The notes below the pieces were generated by a model, which had not been told where the DNA came from, did no database searches, and saw only the letters and a program-made list of their open reading frames with translations. This document shows, piece by piece, positions 1 to 5,993 of a stretch of DNA of 21,848 nucleotides. The translations under genes were made by a program, and so were the position numbers. The DNA comes from a virus. Location of the stretch: the IMG/VR virus record IMGVR_UViG_3300006802_000672, positions 1 through 21,848 of that record. One strand, 5' to 3'. Each line of letters starts with the position of its first letter. Positions within the stretch are counted from its first letter, which is position 1.

Positions 1-54
1 GTTGTGATTGATGGTTGCCAATTAGTAGAAAATCATCATTTAAACATTAAATAG
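1..54 (+). CDS. 3' end of an upstream gene (partial)
   Basis: Frame 1 is open from the first base and ends with TAG at 52-54, giving the last 17 residues of a protein (ending HHLNIK). The next ATG follows two bases later, so this fits the tightly packed operon style seen throughout. Too little is present to name a family. It could also be a chance open frame of 54 bases. Confidence 0.45.
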   Translation, partial: VVIDGCQLVENHHLNIK

Positions 55-56
55 TT

Positions 57-248
57 ATGAAATATATAAAAAAACAATTATACAGAGTGGACGGCGAGAC
101 ATACCAATACATAGGGTGCAGTAATTCCAATTATTATCAAGCATGGTCATATCATGTATTTTTTTCTCAGGATTTATCTAAACGATTACGAATACAAACC
201 AGAGACTTAAAAAATTATAAAATAGAGGAGATAACTAACAATGAATAA
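57..248 (+). CDS. Small hypothetical protein, early region
   Basis: A 63-residue basic protein rich in Tyr, Lys and Gln (MKYIKKQLYRVDGETYQYIG...). I do not recognise a family and see no signal peptide or membrane segment. There is no clear Shine-Dalgarno sequence before ATG 57, but the start lies 2 bases after the preceding stop, so translational coupling is possible. Its 3' end overlaps the SSB start by 8 bases, which supports it as a real cistron of the replication operon. Confidence 0.55.
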   Translation: MKYIKKQLYRVDGETYQYIGCSNSNYYQAWSYHVFFSQDLSKRLRIQTRDLKNYKIEEITNNE

Positions 249-579
249 AAACGTAGCGTGTGGCCGAGTATTACAGGACCCAAAAATTAGAGAATCAAAC
301 GGCGTATTAATTGCGTCATTGCTGTTAATAACCAAACACACATATAAAACACGTGGGGAGTATTTAAGTGATACCATTTTATATAAAGGGTTTGGGCCAG
401 TGGCCGAACACATCGCCAAAAACATACGAAAAGGCGATGCTGTTATGATAGAGGCAAACTTGTCCAATTATGTCTATAAAAACTCAGACGGCATTACCCA
501 ATCCGAGGTCCAATTAACCATTAATAGTATTGAGAGATTTACGAAACACACTGAAAACACCCTTGAATTATTAGACTAA
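241..579 (+). CDS. ssb: Single-stranded DNA-binding protein (OB fold)
   Basis: A 112-residue SSB-like protein that would coat single-stranded DNA during phage replication. The N-terminal pattern NKNVACGRVLQDPKIRESNGVLIASLLL, followed by a short strand at residues 55-70 and the GDAVMIEANLSNYVYKNSDGI segment near residues 73-95, follows the usual order of OB-fold strands in bacterial and phage SSBs. It is shorter than a typical bacterial SSB and lacks the acidic DDDIPF-type tail, ending in ENTLELLD. GAGGAG at 225-230 is a good ribosome binding site. Its place next to the initiator gene fits a replication role. Confidence 0.8.
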   Translation: MNKNVACGRVLQDPKIRESNGVLIASLLLITKHTYKTRGEYLSDTILYKGFGPVAEHIAKNIRKGDAVMIEANLSNYVYKNSDGITQSEVQLTINSIERFTKHTENTLELLD

Positions 580-642
580 AAAATGCATAATAAAGAGGTA
601 GAACCATTGGTTGCTTTTCCCAAAAATTCAACCGAGGTGAAC

Positions 643-1428
643 ATGACACATAAAGAAAATCCATCGTATTATTCCATTCTAACGGCAGATGTCCGTTATA
701 GTACGGATATCAATTGGTTTGAGAAAGTTTTATATTCTGATATAACATCCCTTACCAATAAAAATGGATATTGTACTGCATCCAATAAATATTTTTCTAA
801 AATTTTCGGCGTTTCGATACGGACAATAAGCCGTGCCATTTCCAATTTAGCTGAATGTAAATTCATTCAGTGTGTTTTAGTACGAGACGACCAAAATGAA
901 ATAATCGAGCGTAAAATATACCTGTGTCATAGCGTGTCTATACCTATAGACAAATCTGTCCATACCCCTATAGACAATTCTGTCCATACCCCTATAGACA
1001 AAAATGGCGTATATAATAATACAAGTAATATTAATAATATAAATAATAATAATAAAAAAAATATAAATACAAAAAAAGGAATTGATTTAGCAATTATTGG
1101 AATTAATGATTGCGACAATGTGGAACTTGAACAGGCTGAATATGACAAACTGTTAATTGATTATGATTTTGAAACCGTCAAACAACAGATCATGCAGTTA
1201 GACGCATATTTAGAAGACCACCCAAAAAAATACAAATCCCACTACAAGACATTACGAACATGGATTTTAAAGCAATCTAAGACGCAAAGTGGGGCAACAT
1301 ATAGGGGGGCAACGCAAAACGCTAACCACGGGACGATTTTAAGCCAAAGGCAAATAAATAATATAAACGCCGTAAAGCAAGCCATAGCCGAAACGTCAGG
1401 GATGAGTCATGCAAGCCAAAGTGAATAA
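643..1428 (+). CDS. Phage replication initiator with winged-helix DNA-binding domain
   Basis: The predicted protein has 261 residues. Residues about 44-75 (CTASNKYFSKIFGVSIRTIS...) form a clear helix-turn-helix of the kind found at the N terminus of phage replisome-organiser proteins. The C-terminal stretch PKKYKSHYKTLRTWILK resembles the C-terminal motif of that group. The middle is low-complexity (repeated SVHTPID and an Asn/Lys run) because the DNA there carries tandem iterons and an AT-rich tract, as in lambda O. I chose ATG 643 over the in-frame ATG 583 because GAGGTGA at 635-641 is a strong ribosome binding site, while 583 has none. Expected role: bind the origin inside its own gene and recruit the host helicase. 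Confidence 0.75.
   Translation: MTHKENPSYYSILTADVRYSTDINWFEKVLYSDITSLTNKNGYCTASNKYFSKIFGVSIRTISRAISNLAECKFIQCVLVRDDQNEIIERKIYLCHSVSIPIDKSVHTPIDNSVHTPIDKNGVYNNTSNINNINNNNKKNINTKKGIDLAIIGINDCDNVELEQAEYDKLLIDYDFETVKQQIMQLDAYLEDHPKKYKSHYKTLRTWILKQSKTQSGATYRGATQNANHGTILSQRQINNINAVKQAIAETSGMSHASQSE
935..1078 (+). other. Putative replication origin: three palindromic iterons plus AT-rich unwinding element
   Basis: Three tandem units lie at 935-953, 957-977 and 981-1001. The first is TGTCTATACCTATAGACAA, containing an exact 8-bp inverted repeat (TGTCTATA/TATAGACA). The second and third are identical, TGTCCATACCCCTATAGACAA, with a 24-bp period. Directly downstream, about 1011-1078 is almost purely A and T. 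Palindromic iterons followed by an AT-rich tract inside the initiator gene is the arrangement of lambda ori in gene O. The sequence shows the repeats; the origin function is inferred. Confidence 0.65.
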
Positions 1429-1975
1429 TCCATACCATCTAGTCGCTAACGAGCAATACGACAATGAGCAGTTTTTCAAATCATTGGGTTATTTAGCCGA
1501 AATATATTCAGTGACGCTTGGAATTGACACAATGAAAGCGTTTTATTTTGCCTTTAAAGAAAAACAAAAATTCCCATACATCCCAGAGACGTTTAACATT
1601 GCCAAATCGAAAACCTTTTATAGGGATTCAAGTAAGACAGGGTTACGATTCCCAACCATCGAAGAATTTAAAAATATTCACGACGAGTATGCCCGATCAT
1701 TAATACTAAACCAACGGCCAGAAGAACAAAAAATTTTAATGGACGACAAACAAAAACACGCAAACTATACCCTTGGTATGTATTTAATTCAGACGTTCAA
1801 ATGTGATTCTGATATGGTCATGGACATGGTAGCCGAAGGGCGAATTATAGCCGATCAGTCATTCATTGATACAAATTTTTTCAGTCAAACAGAAAACAAA
1901 AAGGAGGCGATAAAACAACACATTTTAAAAAACTATAAAAATATTTTAAATGAATTGAAAGGAATAAATAAATGA
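1409..1975 (+). CDS. Hypothetical replication accessory protein, possibly helicase loader
   Basis: A 188-residue protein starting inside the last 20 bases of the initiator gene, with AGGGA at 1398-1402 as ribosome binding site. The first half (FFKSLGYLAEIYSVTLGIDT..., then RFPTIEEFKNI near residues 75-85) resembles the small helical proteins encoded after phage initiators that hand the replicative helicase to the origin, such as lambda P or SPP1 G39P type. The resemblance is one of pattern and position rather than a recognised signature. No Walker motif is present, so it is not a DnaC-type ATPase. A small terminase subunit is an alternative I consider less likely. Confidence 0.5.
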   Translation: MQAKVNNPYHLVANEQYDNEQFFKSLGYLAEIYSVTLGIDTMKAFYFAFKEKQKFPYIPETFNIAKSKTFYRDSSKTGLRFPTIEEFKNIHDEYARSLILNQRPEEQKILMDDKQKHANYTLGMYLIQTFKCDSDMVMDMVAEGRIIADQSFIDTNFFSQTENKKEAIKQHILKNYKNILNELKGINK

Positions 1976-2040
1976 TCGATGAAATACAAAAGGCATTTAA
2001 TGCTATTAAAACGAAAAATAATGTGGTCATAAAAAAATAA
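1972..2040 (+). CDS. Possible 22-residue micro-ORF
   Basis: ATG 1972 overlaps the stop of the preceding gene in an ATGA junction, with AAAGGA at 1958-1963 upstream, and encodes MIDEIQKAFNAIKTKNNVVIKK. The start context is good, but the product is very short and no family is recognisable. It could be a true micropeptide, the remnant of a truncated gene, or chance. Confidence 0.3.
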   Translation: MIDEIQKAFNAIKTKNNVVIKK

Positions 2041-2042
2041 AA

Positions 2043-2051
2043 TGGTATAAT
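2043..2051 (+). promoter_or_regulatory. Extended -10 promoter element (TGGTATAAT)
   Basis: TGGTATAAT matches the extended -10 consensus TGnTATAAT exactly. A start near 2058 would give only about 50 bases before the terminator at 2072-2110, so it would drive a very short RNA or read through. Confidence 0.4.
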
Positions 2052-2071
2052 TAATTTAATTTATTGGGATA

Positions 2072-2110
2072 GGTGGCCTGTCATGGCTGTAAGGCCACCG
2101 TTATTTATTT
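2072..2110 (+). terminator. Rho-independent terminator of the replication operon
   Basis: GGTGGCCT at 2072-2079 pairs exactly with AGGCCACC at 2092-2099 (8 bp, 12-base loop). GTTATTTATTTTTTTT follows immediately. This is a standard intrinsic terminator placed just after the last early gene. Confidence 0.8.
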
Positions 2111-2178
2111 TTTTTATATAATGTTGTATATTAAGTACGTGGCTCATTATTAAGCCCTTTGGGCCACTAATCATAAAA

Positions 2179-2187
2179 TGTTATAAT
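2179..2187 (+). promoter_or_regulatory. Extended -10 promoter element (TGTTATAAT), copy 1
   Basis: This is part of the repeated 10-mer ATGTTATAAT. No good -35 box is visible at the expected distance, which is typical for promoters depending on TGn. Transcription would start near 2194 and meet the terminator at 2236-2264. Confidence 0.55.
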
Positions 2188-2193
2188 AAAATT

Positions 2194-2264
2194 GTTTGTA
2201 TATTCATTCGTGGTTACCCACGTTCCTTTCATTTTGGCCTCACTTGGGATGGTGGGGCCTTTTT
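2194..2264 (+). ncRNA. Candidate small RNA (about 70 nt)
   Basis: An extended -10 at 2179-2187 predicts a start near 2194. The stretch then has a 5-bp hairpin (CGTGG 2209-2213 with CCACG 2218-2222, loop TTAC) and ends at an intrinsic terminator (2236-2264). It has no ORF with a ribosome binding site. Promoter, hairpin and terminator within 90 bases are the normal layout of a small RNA gene. No known RNA family is recognised and both ends are predicted only. Confidence 0.4.
2236..2264 (+). terminator. Intrinsic terminator
   Basis: GGCCTCAC (2236-2243) pairs with GTGGGGCC (2252-2259) through 8 bp with one G-U pair and an 8-base loop. TTTTT follows at 2260-2264. It would end transcription from the promoter at 2179. 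Confidence 0.65.
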
Positions 2265-2382
2265 ATGTACACCACTAAAAAAAGGCGATCTTAAATTTGA
2301 GGCTAAATATTATTTTTTAAATTTATTTTTTGCGTAAAACCAGCATAATCATAAAAAAAAGGCGCCTTATTAATTGTGGAGG

Positions 2383-2427
2383 GGGCATGGGAGAATCTTA
2401 GCTCATGACAACATTGGACCCATGCCC
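2383..2427. repeat. 9-bp perfect inverted repeat with 27-base loop
   Basis: GGGCATGGG at 2383-2391 is the exact reverse complement of CCCATGCCC at 2419-2427. The G-rich left arm extends back through GGAGG at 2378-2382. It does not fold as a tRNA and has no U-tract. It may be an RNA stem-loop, a protein-binding site, or part of a cos/pac site given its place upstream of the lysis and terminase genes; nothing here decides between these. Confidence 0.55.
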
Positions 2428-2458
2428 ATATGATAATCGTGTTTATTATAACACAATA

Positions 2459-2467
2459 TGTTATAAT
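2459..2467 (+). promoter_or_regulatory. Extended -10 promoter element (TGTTATAAT), copy 2
   Basis: The second copy of ATGTTATAAT. A 7-bp hairpin (GGGGAAT 2490-2496, ATTCCCC 2502-2508) lies 22 bases downstream and is followed by A-rich rather than T-rich sequence, so that hairpin is not a forward terminator. The next promoter follows at 2522. Confidence 0.55.
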
Positions 2468-2521
2468 GTAATTGGAAAATGCAAAGCTAGGGGAATTTTA
2501 TATTCCCCGATTAAAAAAATA

Positions 2522-2530
2522 TGTTATAAT
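2522..2530 (+). promoter_or_regulatory. Extended -10 promoter element (TGTTATAAT), copy 3, upstream of the lysis/late operon
   Basis: The third copy of ATGTTATAAT. A start near 2537 gives a leader of about 50 bases holding the UUCG-loop hairpin at 2553-2568 and the ribosome binding site GAGGGAA at 2579-2585 of the holin-like gene. This is the best candidate for the main promoter of the lysis and packaging genes. Confidence 0.55.
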
Positions 2531-2552
2531 ATGTTGGTAATCTCATCACACC

Positions 2553-2568
2553 GGTCCCTTCGGGGGCC
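2553..2568 (+). promoter_or_regulatory. UUCG-loop hairpin in the 5' leader of the holin-like gene
   Basis: GGTCCC and GGGGCC pair across a TTCG tetraloop (one U-G pair), a very stable RNA hairpin type. It ends 10 bases before the ribosome binding site of the gene at 2588, so it may protect the 5' end of the mRNA or present the ribosome site. The effect is inferred; the fold is read from the sequence. Confidence 0.55.
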
Positions 2569-2587
2569 ACTTAACACGAGGGAAGTA

Positions 2588-3043
2588 ATGTTAAATATAA
2601 TAGGCAATGTGATAGGTGGCGTGGTGAATACTGTTGGTGGCATTGTAAAAAAAGACCAGCAAATTAAAGAAATTAAAGAAAAAGGCCGTTTATCCATTGA
2701 ACAGGCAAAAATAGACCTTGACGTGGCTAAATTACACGCACAGATTAAACAACAAGAAACACAGGCCGAAAATGATATGACCTATGACATGCAAGTATTG
2801 AAAAATAGGCGTGAGTCTTTAATTGATGAGTTTATAATCGTTGGTTTTTTTGTGATTTTAGTTTTGACTTTTATACCGGCCACTCAGGCGACCATGGCGT
2901 TAGGTTGGCAGGCACTAAATGATACGGCGTGGTGGTTCGAGTTTGGCATTGTTGGAATATTAGTATCGACCCTAGGCCTAAAGGACGTATTAAGAATTTT
3001 TATCGGGGGGTCAATTGATAAATTAAGAAAAAAAAAAGAATAA
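2588..3043 (+). CDS. Holin-like membrane protein
   Basis: The predicted protein has 151 residues. The N terminus (MLNIIGNVIGGVVNTVGGIV) is an amphipathic Gly/Val-rich helix, then a charged coiled-coil-like stretch runs to about residue 80. Two hydrophobic segments follow (FIIVGFFVILVLTFIPA and WWFEFGIVGILVSTLGL), and the tail is basic (DKLRKKKE). This is the plan of the 3-TM phage/GTA holins, which open the inner membrane at lysis. ATG 2588 is chosen for GAGGGAA at 2579-2585. The frame stays open upstream to ATG 2405, but that extension crosses the promoter repeats and looks non-coding. The next gene encodes a peptidoglycan-directed fold, supporting a lysis role. Confidence 0.65.
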   Translation: MLNIIGNVIGGVVNTVGGIVKKDQQIKEIKEKGRLSIEQAKIDLDVAKLHAQIKQQETQAENDMTYDMQVLKNRRESLIDEFIIVGFFVILVLTFIPATQATMALGWQALNDTAWWFEFGIVGILVSTLGLKDVLRIFIGGSIDKLRKKKE

Positions 3044-3057
3044 ATGACGATAATGAA

Positions 3058-3483
3058 TTGGTCCAAGATCAGGAGACCAATGATCTAAACCGGTCGAATT
3101 CGACCCCTTTAGTTTTTAACCCCACTAAACAATTAAAAAATGGTATTGAGGGTATGCTACATACCGAGGAGTCGCAATATCATGCCATTAGTGGGTTATG
3201 GGGCAATGGTGCATTACCTAGCGGGCAATACATTGTTTCAAAAGTATACAAATTAAAACCAATTAAAGGCAAAACGGAGCCATACACAGGCACCAGCTTC
3301 CCATGGATTGCAAAACTAGACCCGCAATTCAAGACCGACAGAACCGGTTTATTAATCCATCCTGATGGTGGGGTAAAAGGCACACGGGGGTGCATTGGTA
3401 TAACGCATAACGATACCCAATGTTTTTATGATTTATTCGAATTATCAAAACAACATAAACCATTAACTTTAAACGTAAAATGA
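3058..3483 (+). CDS. YkuD-fold L,D-transpeptidase-like protein, candidate lysis enzyme
   Basis: A 141-residue protein. HPDGGVKGTRGCIGI at residues 101-115 matches the catalytic motif of YkuD/L,D-transpeptidase folds (His followed by Gly, then GCI with catalytic Cys, here C112 with H101). The preceding SGLWGNGALPSGQYIV (45-60) is the typical substrate-side strand pair. Such enzymes act on peptide stems of Gram-negative peptidoglycan by transpeptidation or L,D-carboxypeptidation. There is no signal peptide, so release through the neighbouring holin-like protein is plausible. The start is uncertain: TTG 3058 is the only usual start codon before the fold begins, with no clear ribosome site. ATG at residue 33 would cut into the fold. 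It overlaps terL by 4 bases. Confidence 0.7.
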   Translation: MVQDQETNDLNRSNSTPLVFNPTKQLKNGIEGMLHTEESQYHAISGLWGNGALPSGQYIVSKVYKLKPIKGKTEPYTGTSFPWIAKLDPQFKTDRTGLLIHPDGGVKGTRGCIGITHNDTQCFYDLFELSKQHKPLTLNVK

Positions 3484-4655
3484 ACCTAAAAACTACTTGT
3501 CATTATGAATTTTTACAGGAGTCTAAAAAATACATTTCAGTTTTTCAGGGTGGGACAAGGTCCGGCAAGACTTACAACATTATGTTATGGCTAATATGCC
3601 ATTTACGAGCAAACCCACGAGTGCGGGCCGAGGTAGTACGTAAAACATCGCCATCGATGCACACGTCGGTCATAGCCGATTTTAAAGAAATTATGATAAA
3701 TAACGGATGGTTTGATGATAGGCATTATTCCAAAAAATTTTTATTGTATGAATTTCAAAATGGCTCAACCATACAATTCATATCATGCGATGACCCACAA
3801 AAAAAACGGGGTTCAAAACGGAATATACTATACATTAATGAGGCCAACGAGCTTGAATTTGATGATTTTTTTCAGTTATCTATAAGAACAACAGAAAAAA
3901 TAATATTAGACTTTAACCCGTCAGACCAGCATCACTGGATTTATGACGATGTGATCACCCGACCCGATGCGGAATTACACAAGTCATCATACAAGGACAA
4001 TCCATTTTTACCAGAACAAACCATTAAAGGCATCGAACATTATCAAGGCGATAGTTTTTTATGGTCAGTTTTTGGTCTTGGTGAACGATCAGTTAATCAG
4101 GCACAGATATTCACTGAATGGCATACATTGCCTCATATTAACCATATAGATACCGGCCAAGTGTATATTGGGATGGACTTCGGTTATAACGACCCGACCG
4201 TTATCGTATTGGTTAAGATATATGATAAAGACATTTATATTGATGAATGGTGTTATGAAACACACATGCTAGAAACAAACATGATCAATTCTTTAAAAGA
4301 TTTACACGCCAAAATAAAAATAAGCCCGCCAATATACGGGGACGGATCACGGCCCGAGATCATCGAGTCAATACGTCGAGCCGGTTTTAATATTAAGGCA
4401 GCAAAAAAGGGCAAAAACTCAATATTGGATGGTATCAATCTTATGAAGTCACGCAAAATATACATCACATCACGCTCCATTAATATCATTAAAGAATTAA
4501 AAATGTATAAATTCAAGGAAGGTAAAGACGGCATAATGGACGAACCAATCGATAAATTTAATAATGGGATTGATGCGATACGATATGCATTAACGCCCGA
4601 ACGCATCACCGATACCTACAAAAACTCAACGTTGGCCTATCTAGGCATTAAGTAA
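3480..4655 (+). CDS. terL: Terminase large subunit (ATPase and nuclease)
   Basis: A 391-residue DNA packaging motor of the PBSX-like terminase group. Walker A is GGTRSGKT (residues 24-31). Walker B is ILYINE (116-121) with catalytic Glu121. The C-terminal RNase H-like nuclease shows the metal-binding acids in GMDFGYND (D233), YGDGS (D288) and FNNGIDAIRYAL (D365). Length is close to the family norm, and both domains look intact. ATG 3480 overlaps the stop of the previous gene (ATGA), implying coupled translation. No recognisable small terminase subunit precedes it; upstream are lysis genes instead. Confidence 0.95.
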   Translation: MNLKTTCHYEFLQESKKYISVFQGGTRSGKTYNIMLWLICHLRANPRVRAEVVRKTSPSMHTSVIADFKEIMINNGWFDDRHYSKKFLLYEFQNGSTIQFISCDDPQKKRGSKRNILYINEANELEFDDFFQLSIRTTEKIILDFNPSDQHHWIYDDVITRPDAELHKSSYKDNPFLPEQTIKGIEHYQGDSFLWSVFGLGERSVNQAQIFTEWHTLPHINHIDTGQVYIGMDFGYNDPTVIVLVKIYDKDIYIDEWCYETHMLETNMINSLKDLHAKIKISPPIYGDGSRPEIIESIRRAGFNIKAAKKGKNSILDGINLMKSRKIYITSRSINIIKELKMYKFKEGKDGIMDEPIDKFNNGIDAIRYALTPERITDTYKNSTLAYLGIK

Positions 4656-4664
4656 TGTTATAAT
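4656..4664 (+). promoter_or_regulatory. Extended -10 promoter element (TGTTATAAT), copy 4, just before portal
   Basis: An exact copy of ATGTTATAAT between terL and portal. The portal ATG (4671) starts 7 bases after the last base of the -10, where transcription would be expected to start, so the mRNA would be leaderless. GAAGGA directly abuts the ATG and is too close to act as a normal ribosome binding site. Confidence 0.5.
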
Positions 4665-4670
4665 GAAGGA

Positions 4671-5993
4671 ATGACTAAAACACATAAAAACGATTCGATG
4701 CTCAACGTGGCGACGAAATTGAACACCGCCCAAGACAAGCAAACCCAAATTAATATTTCAACAAATATATTGACGCGTGAGGGGGCCGATAATCTATACC
4801 AGAGCGATGCAATGAGCCGTAAATTGGTTGATCGTGTGGTGAATGAGGGGATACGTAAATGGATTGATTTACAAAACATAGAACCCGAAATAAAAACGGT
4901 ATTCAATAATTATATGGACAAATTGCAGGTTAAAAAAGCCATTCGTGAGGCGTGGCGTTATGCTAGGTTATACGGTGGGGGTGCCATTCTCATTAATGTT
5001 GATGACGGCTTAGAATTATCAGACCCACTAAATTTGAACCTAATCAAAAAAATAAAATCATTTTTACCGTTAAGCCGGTATCACCTATTTAGGCAATCAA
5101 CGATTATTGATGATATCGATTCGCCATATTTCGGCGATCCAGAATATTATTCACTATCAGAAAGCTCAACCGGTGAGTATATTAACCAAATACACCACAC
5201 CCGATTAATTAAAATTCATGGTGCGTATCTACCATTTCATTTATACCAATATAATAACTATTGGCATGATAGCGTATTAAGCGGTTCATTTACGGCTATA
5301 CGTAACTATCAACAGGCACACGATATGGTATCGTCCATGATACAAGATTACAGGGAACGGACGTTATCCATTGAAGGGTTAGACGAGGTTTTATCGATGC
5401 CAGATGGTGAGTCAATATTGATACAACGTATGCAGATTCAGGATAAAGTCAGATCATCATTAAAAACCAATATAATTGGCTCAAATGATAAAATGGAGGT
5501 ATTAACCACTAATTTTAGTAGTATCTCGGATATATTGGATAGGGTAGATAAACGATTAGTAGCCAGTACCAATTTACCGCATACGATTGTTTTAGGTGAT
5601 TCGCCAGTAGGTGGACTTAACAATTCAGGCCAAAATGAGAATAGAGATTGGTACGATTTTGTTTCAGACCAACAAGAAGATCACATACGAGGCCCAATAA
5701 AACAAATACTAAATATATTGATGCATGCAACCGATGGCCCAACAAACGGCCAAGTATTGCCGGATTTAACTTTTGTTTTTAATTCGCTTTGGCAAATGGA
5801 TGATAAGGAACAAGCAGAGATTGAAAAAATCGTGGCTGAAAAAGATGCCATTTACTATAACATTAATGTTTTGACTGAGTCCGAGATAGCCAATAACCGA
5901 TATGGTGGGGCAACATATTCACAGGACACCGTTTTGGACGATATCGAACGGGACGACATGAACATCGAACCGGAACCAGATGGCGAAGAATAA
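4671..5993 (+). CDS. Portal protein (DUF1073-like)
   Basis: A 440-residue protein that should form the dodecameric ring at the capsid vertex through which DNA passes. The N-terminal pattern NLYQSDAMSRKLVDRVVNEG, the segment RYARLYGGGAILINVDDG near residues 95-115, and VASTNLPHTIVLGDSPVGGLNNSGQ near 302-325 fit the DUF1073 portal family known from Gram-negative phages. Its position directly after terL and before a Mu F-like gene is the standard portal position. The C terminus is acidic and ends by overlapping the next gene by 14 bases. Some relatives carry an anti-CBASS Acb1 domain; I see no such HxT/HxS pair here. Confidence 0.88.
   Translation: MTKTHKNDSMLNVATKLNTAQDKQTQINISTNILTREGADNLYQSDAMSRKLVDRVVNEGIRKWIDLQNIEPEIKTVFNNYMDKLQVKKAIREAWRYARLYGGGAILINVDDGLELSDPLNLNLIKKIKSFLPLSRYHLFRQSTIIDDIDSPYFGDPEYYSLSESSTGEYINQIHHTRLIKIHGAYLPFHLYQYNNYWHDSVLSGSFTAIRNYQQAHDMVSSMIQDYRERTLSIEGLDEVLSMPDGESILIQRMQIQDKVRSSLKTNIIGSNDKMEVLTTNFSSISDILDRVDKRLVASTNLPHTIVLGDSPVGGLNNSGQNENRDWYDFVSDQQEDHIRGPIKQILNILMHATDGPTNGQVLPDLTFVFNSLWQMDDKEQAEIEKIVAEKDAIYYNINVLTESEIANNRYGGATYSQDTVLDDIERDDMNIEPEPDGEE

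Larger units (their letters stand above)
2041..2587 (+). other. 547-base non-coding regulatory region between replication and lysis/late genes
   Basis: No convincing gene lies here. It contains extended -10 promoters at 2043, 2179, 2459 and 2522, a plain TATAAT at 2117, and stem-loops at 2072-2099, 2139-2167, 2209-2222, 2236-2259, 2490-2508 and 2553-2568. It also has the palindrome AAGGCGCCTT at 2359-2368 and a 9-bp inverted repeat at 2383-2427. It separates the early replication operon from the lysis and structural operon, so it is the natural site of early termination and late promotion. It may also hold the packaging site, since such sites often lie near the terminase genes. Confidence 0.7.

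Noticed and set aside
583-642. Initiator start at ATG 583
   Set aside because: No ribosome binding site there, while GAGGTGA lies directly before ATG 643; the extra 20 residues show no conserved pattern.
935-1001. CRISPR array
   Set aside because: Only three units with 3-base spacers inside a coding region; palindromic iterons explain them better.
2383-2427. tRNA or tRNA remnant
   Set aside because: The arms are 9 bp with a 27-base loop; no anticodon arm, T-arm or CCA-like end can be drawn.
2405-2587. N-terminal extension of the holin-like gene from ATG 2405
   Set aside because: The added 61 residues are Cys- and Tyr-rich because they translate the TGTTATAAT repeats, cross two promoters and a hairpin, and a strong ribosome site precedes ATG 2588.
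3967-4149. Plus-strand 60-codon frame within terL
   Set aside because: Wholly inside terL in another frame with no ribosome site; it is a shadow.
4671-5993. Anti-CBASS Acb1 activity of the portal-like protein
   Set aside because: Some DUF1073 relatives carry that name, but no paired HxT/HxS phosphoesterase motifs are visible and the length fits a portal alone.
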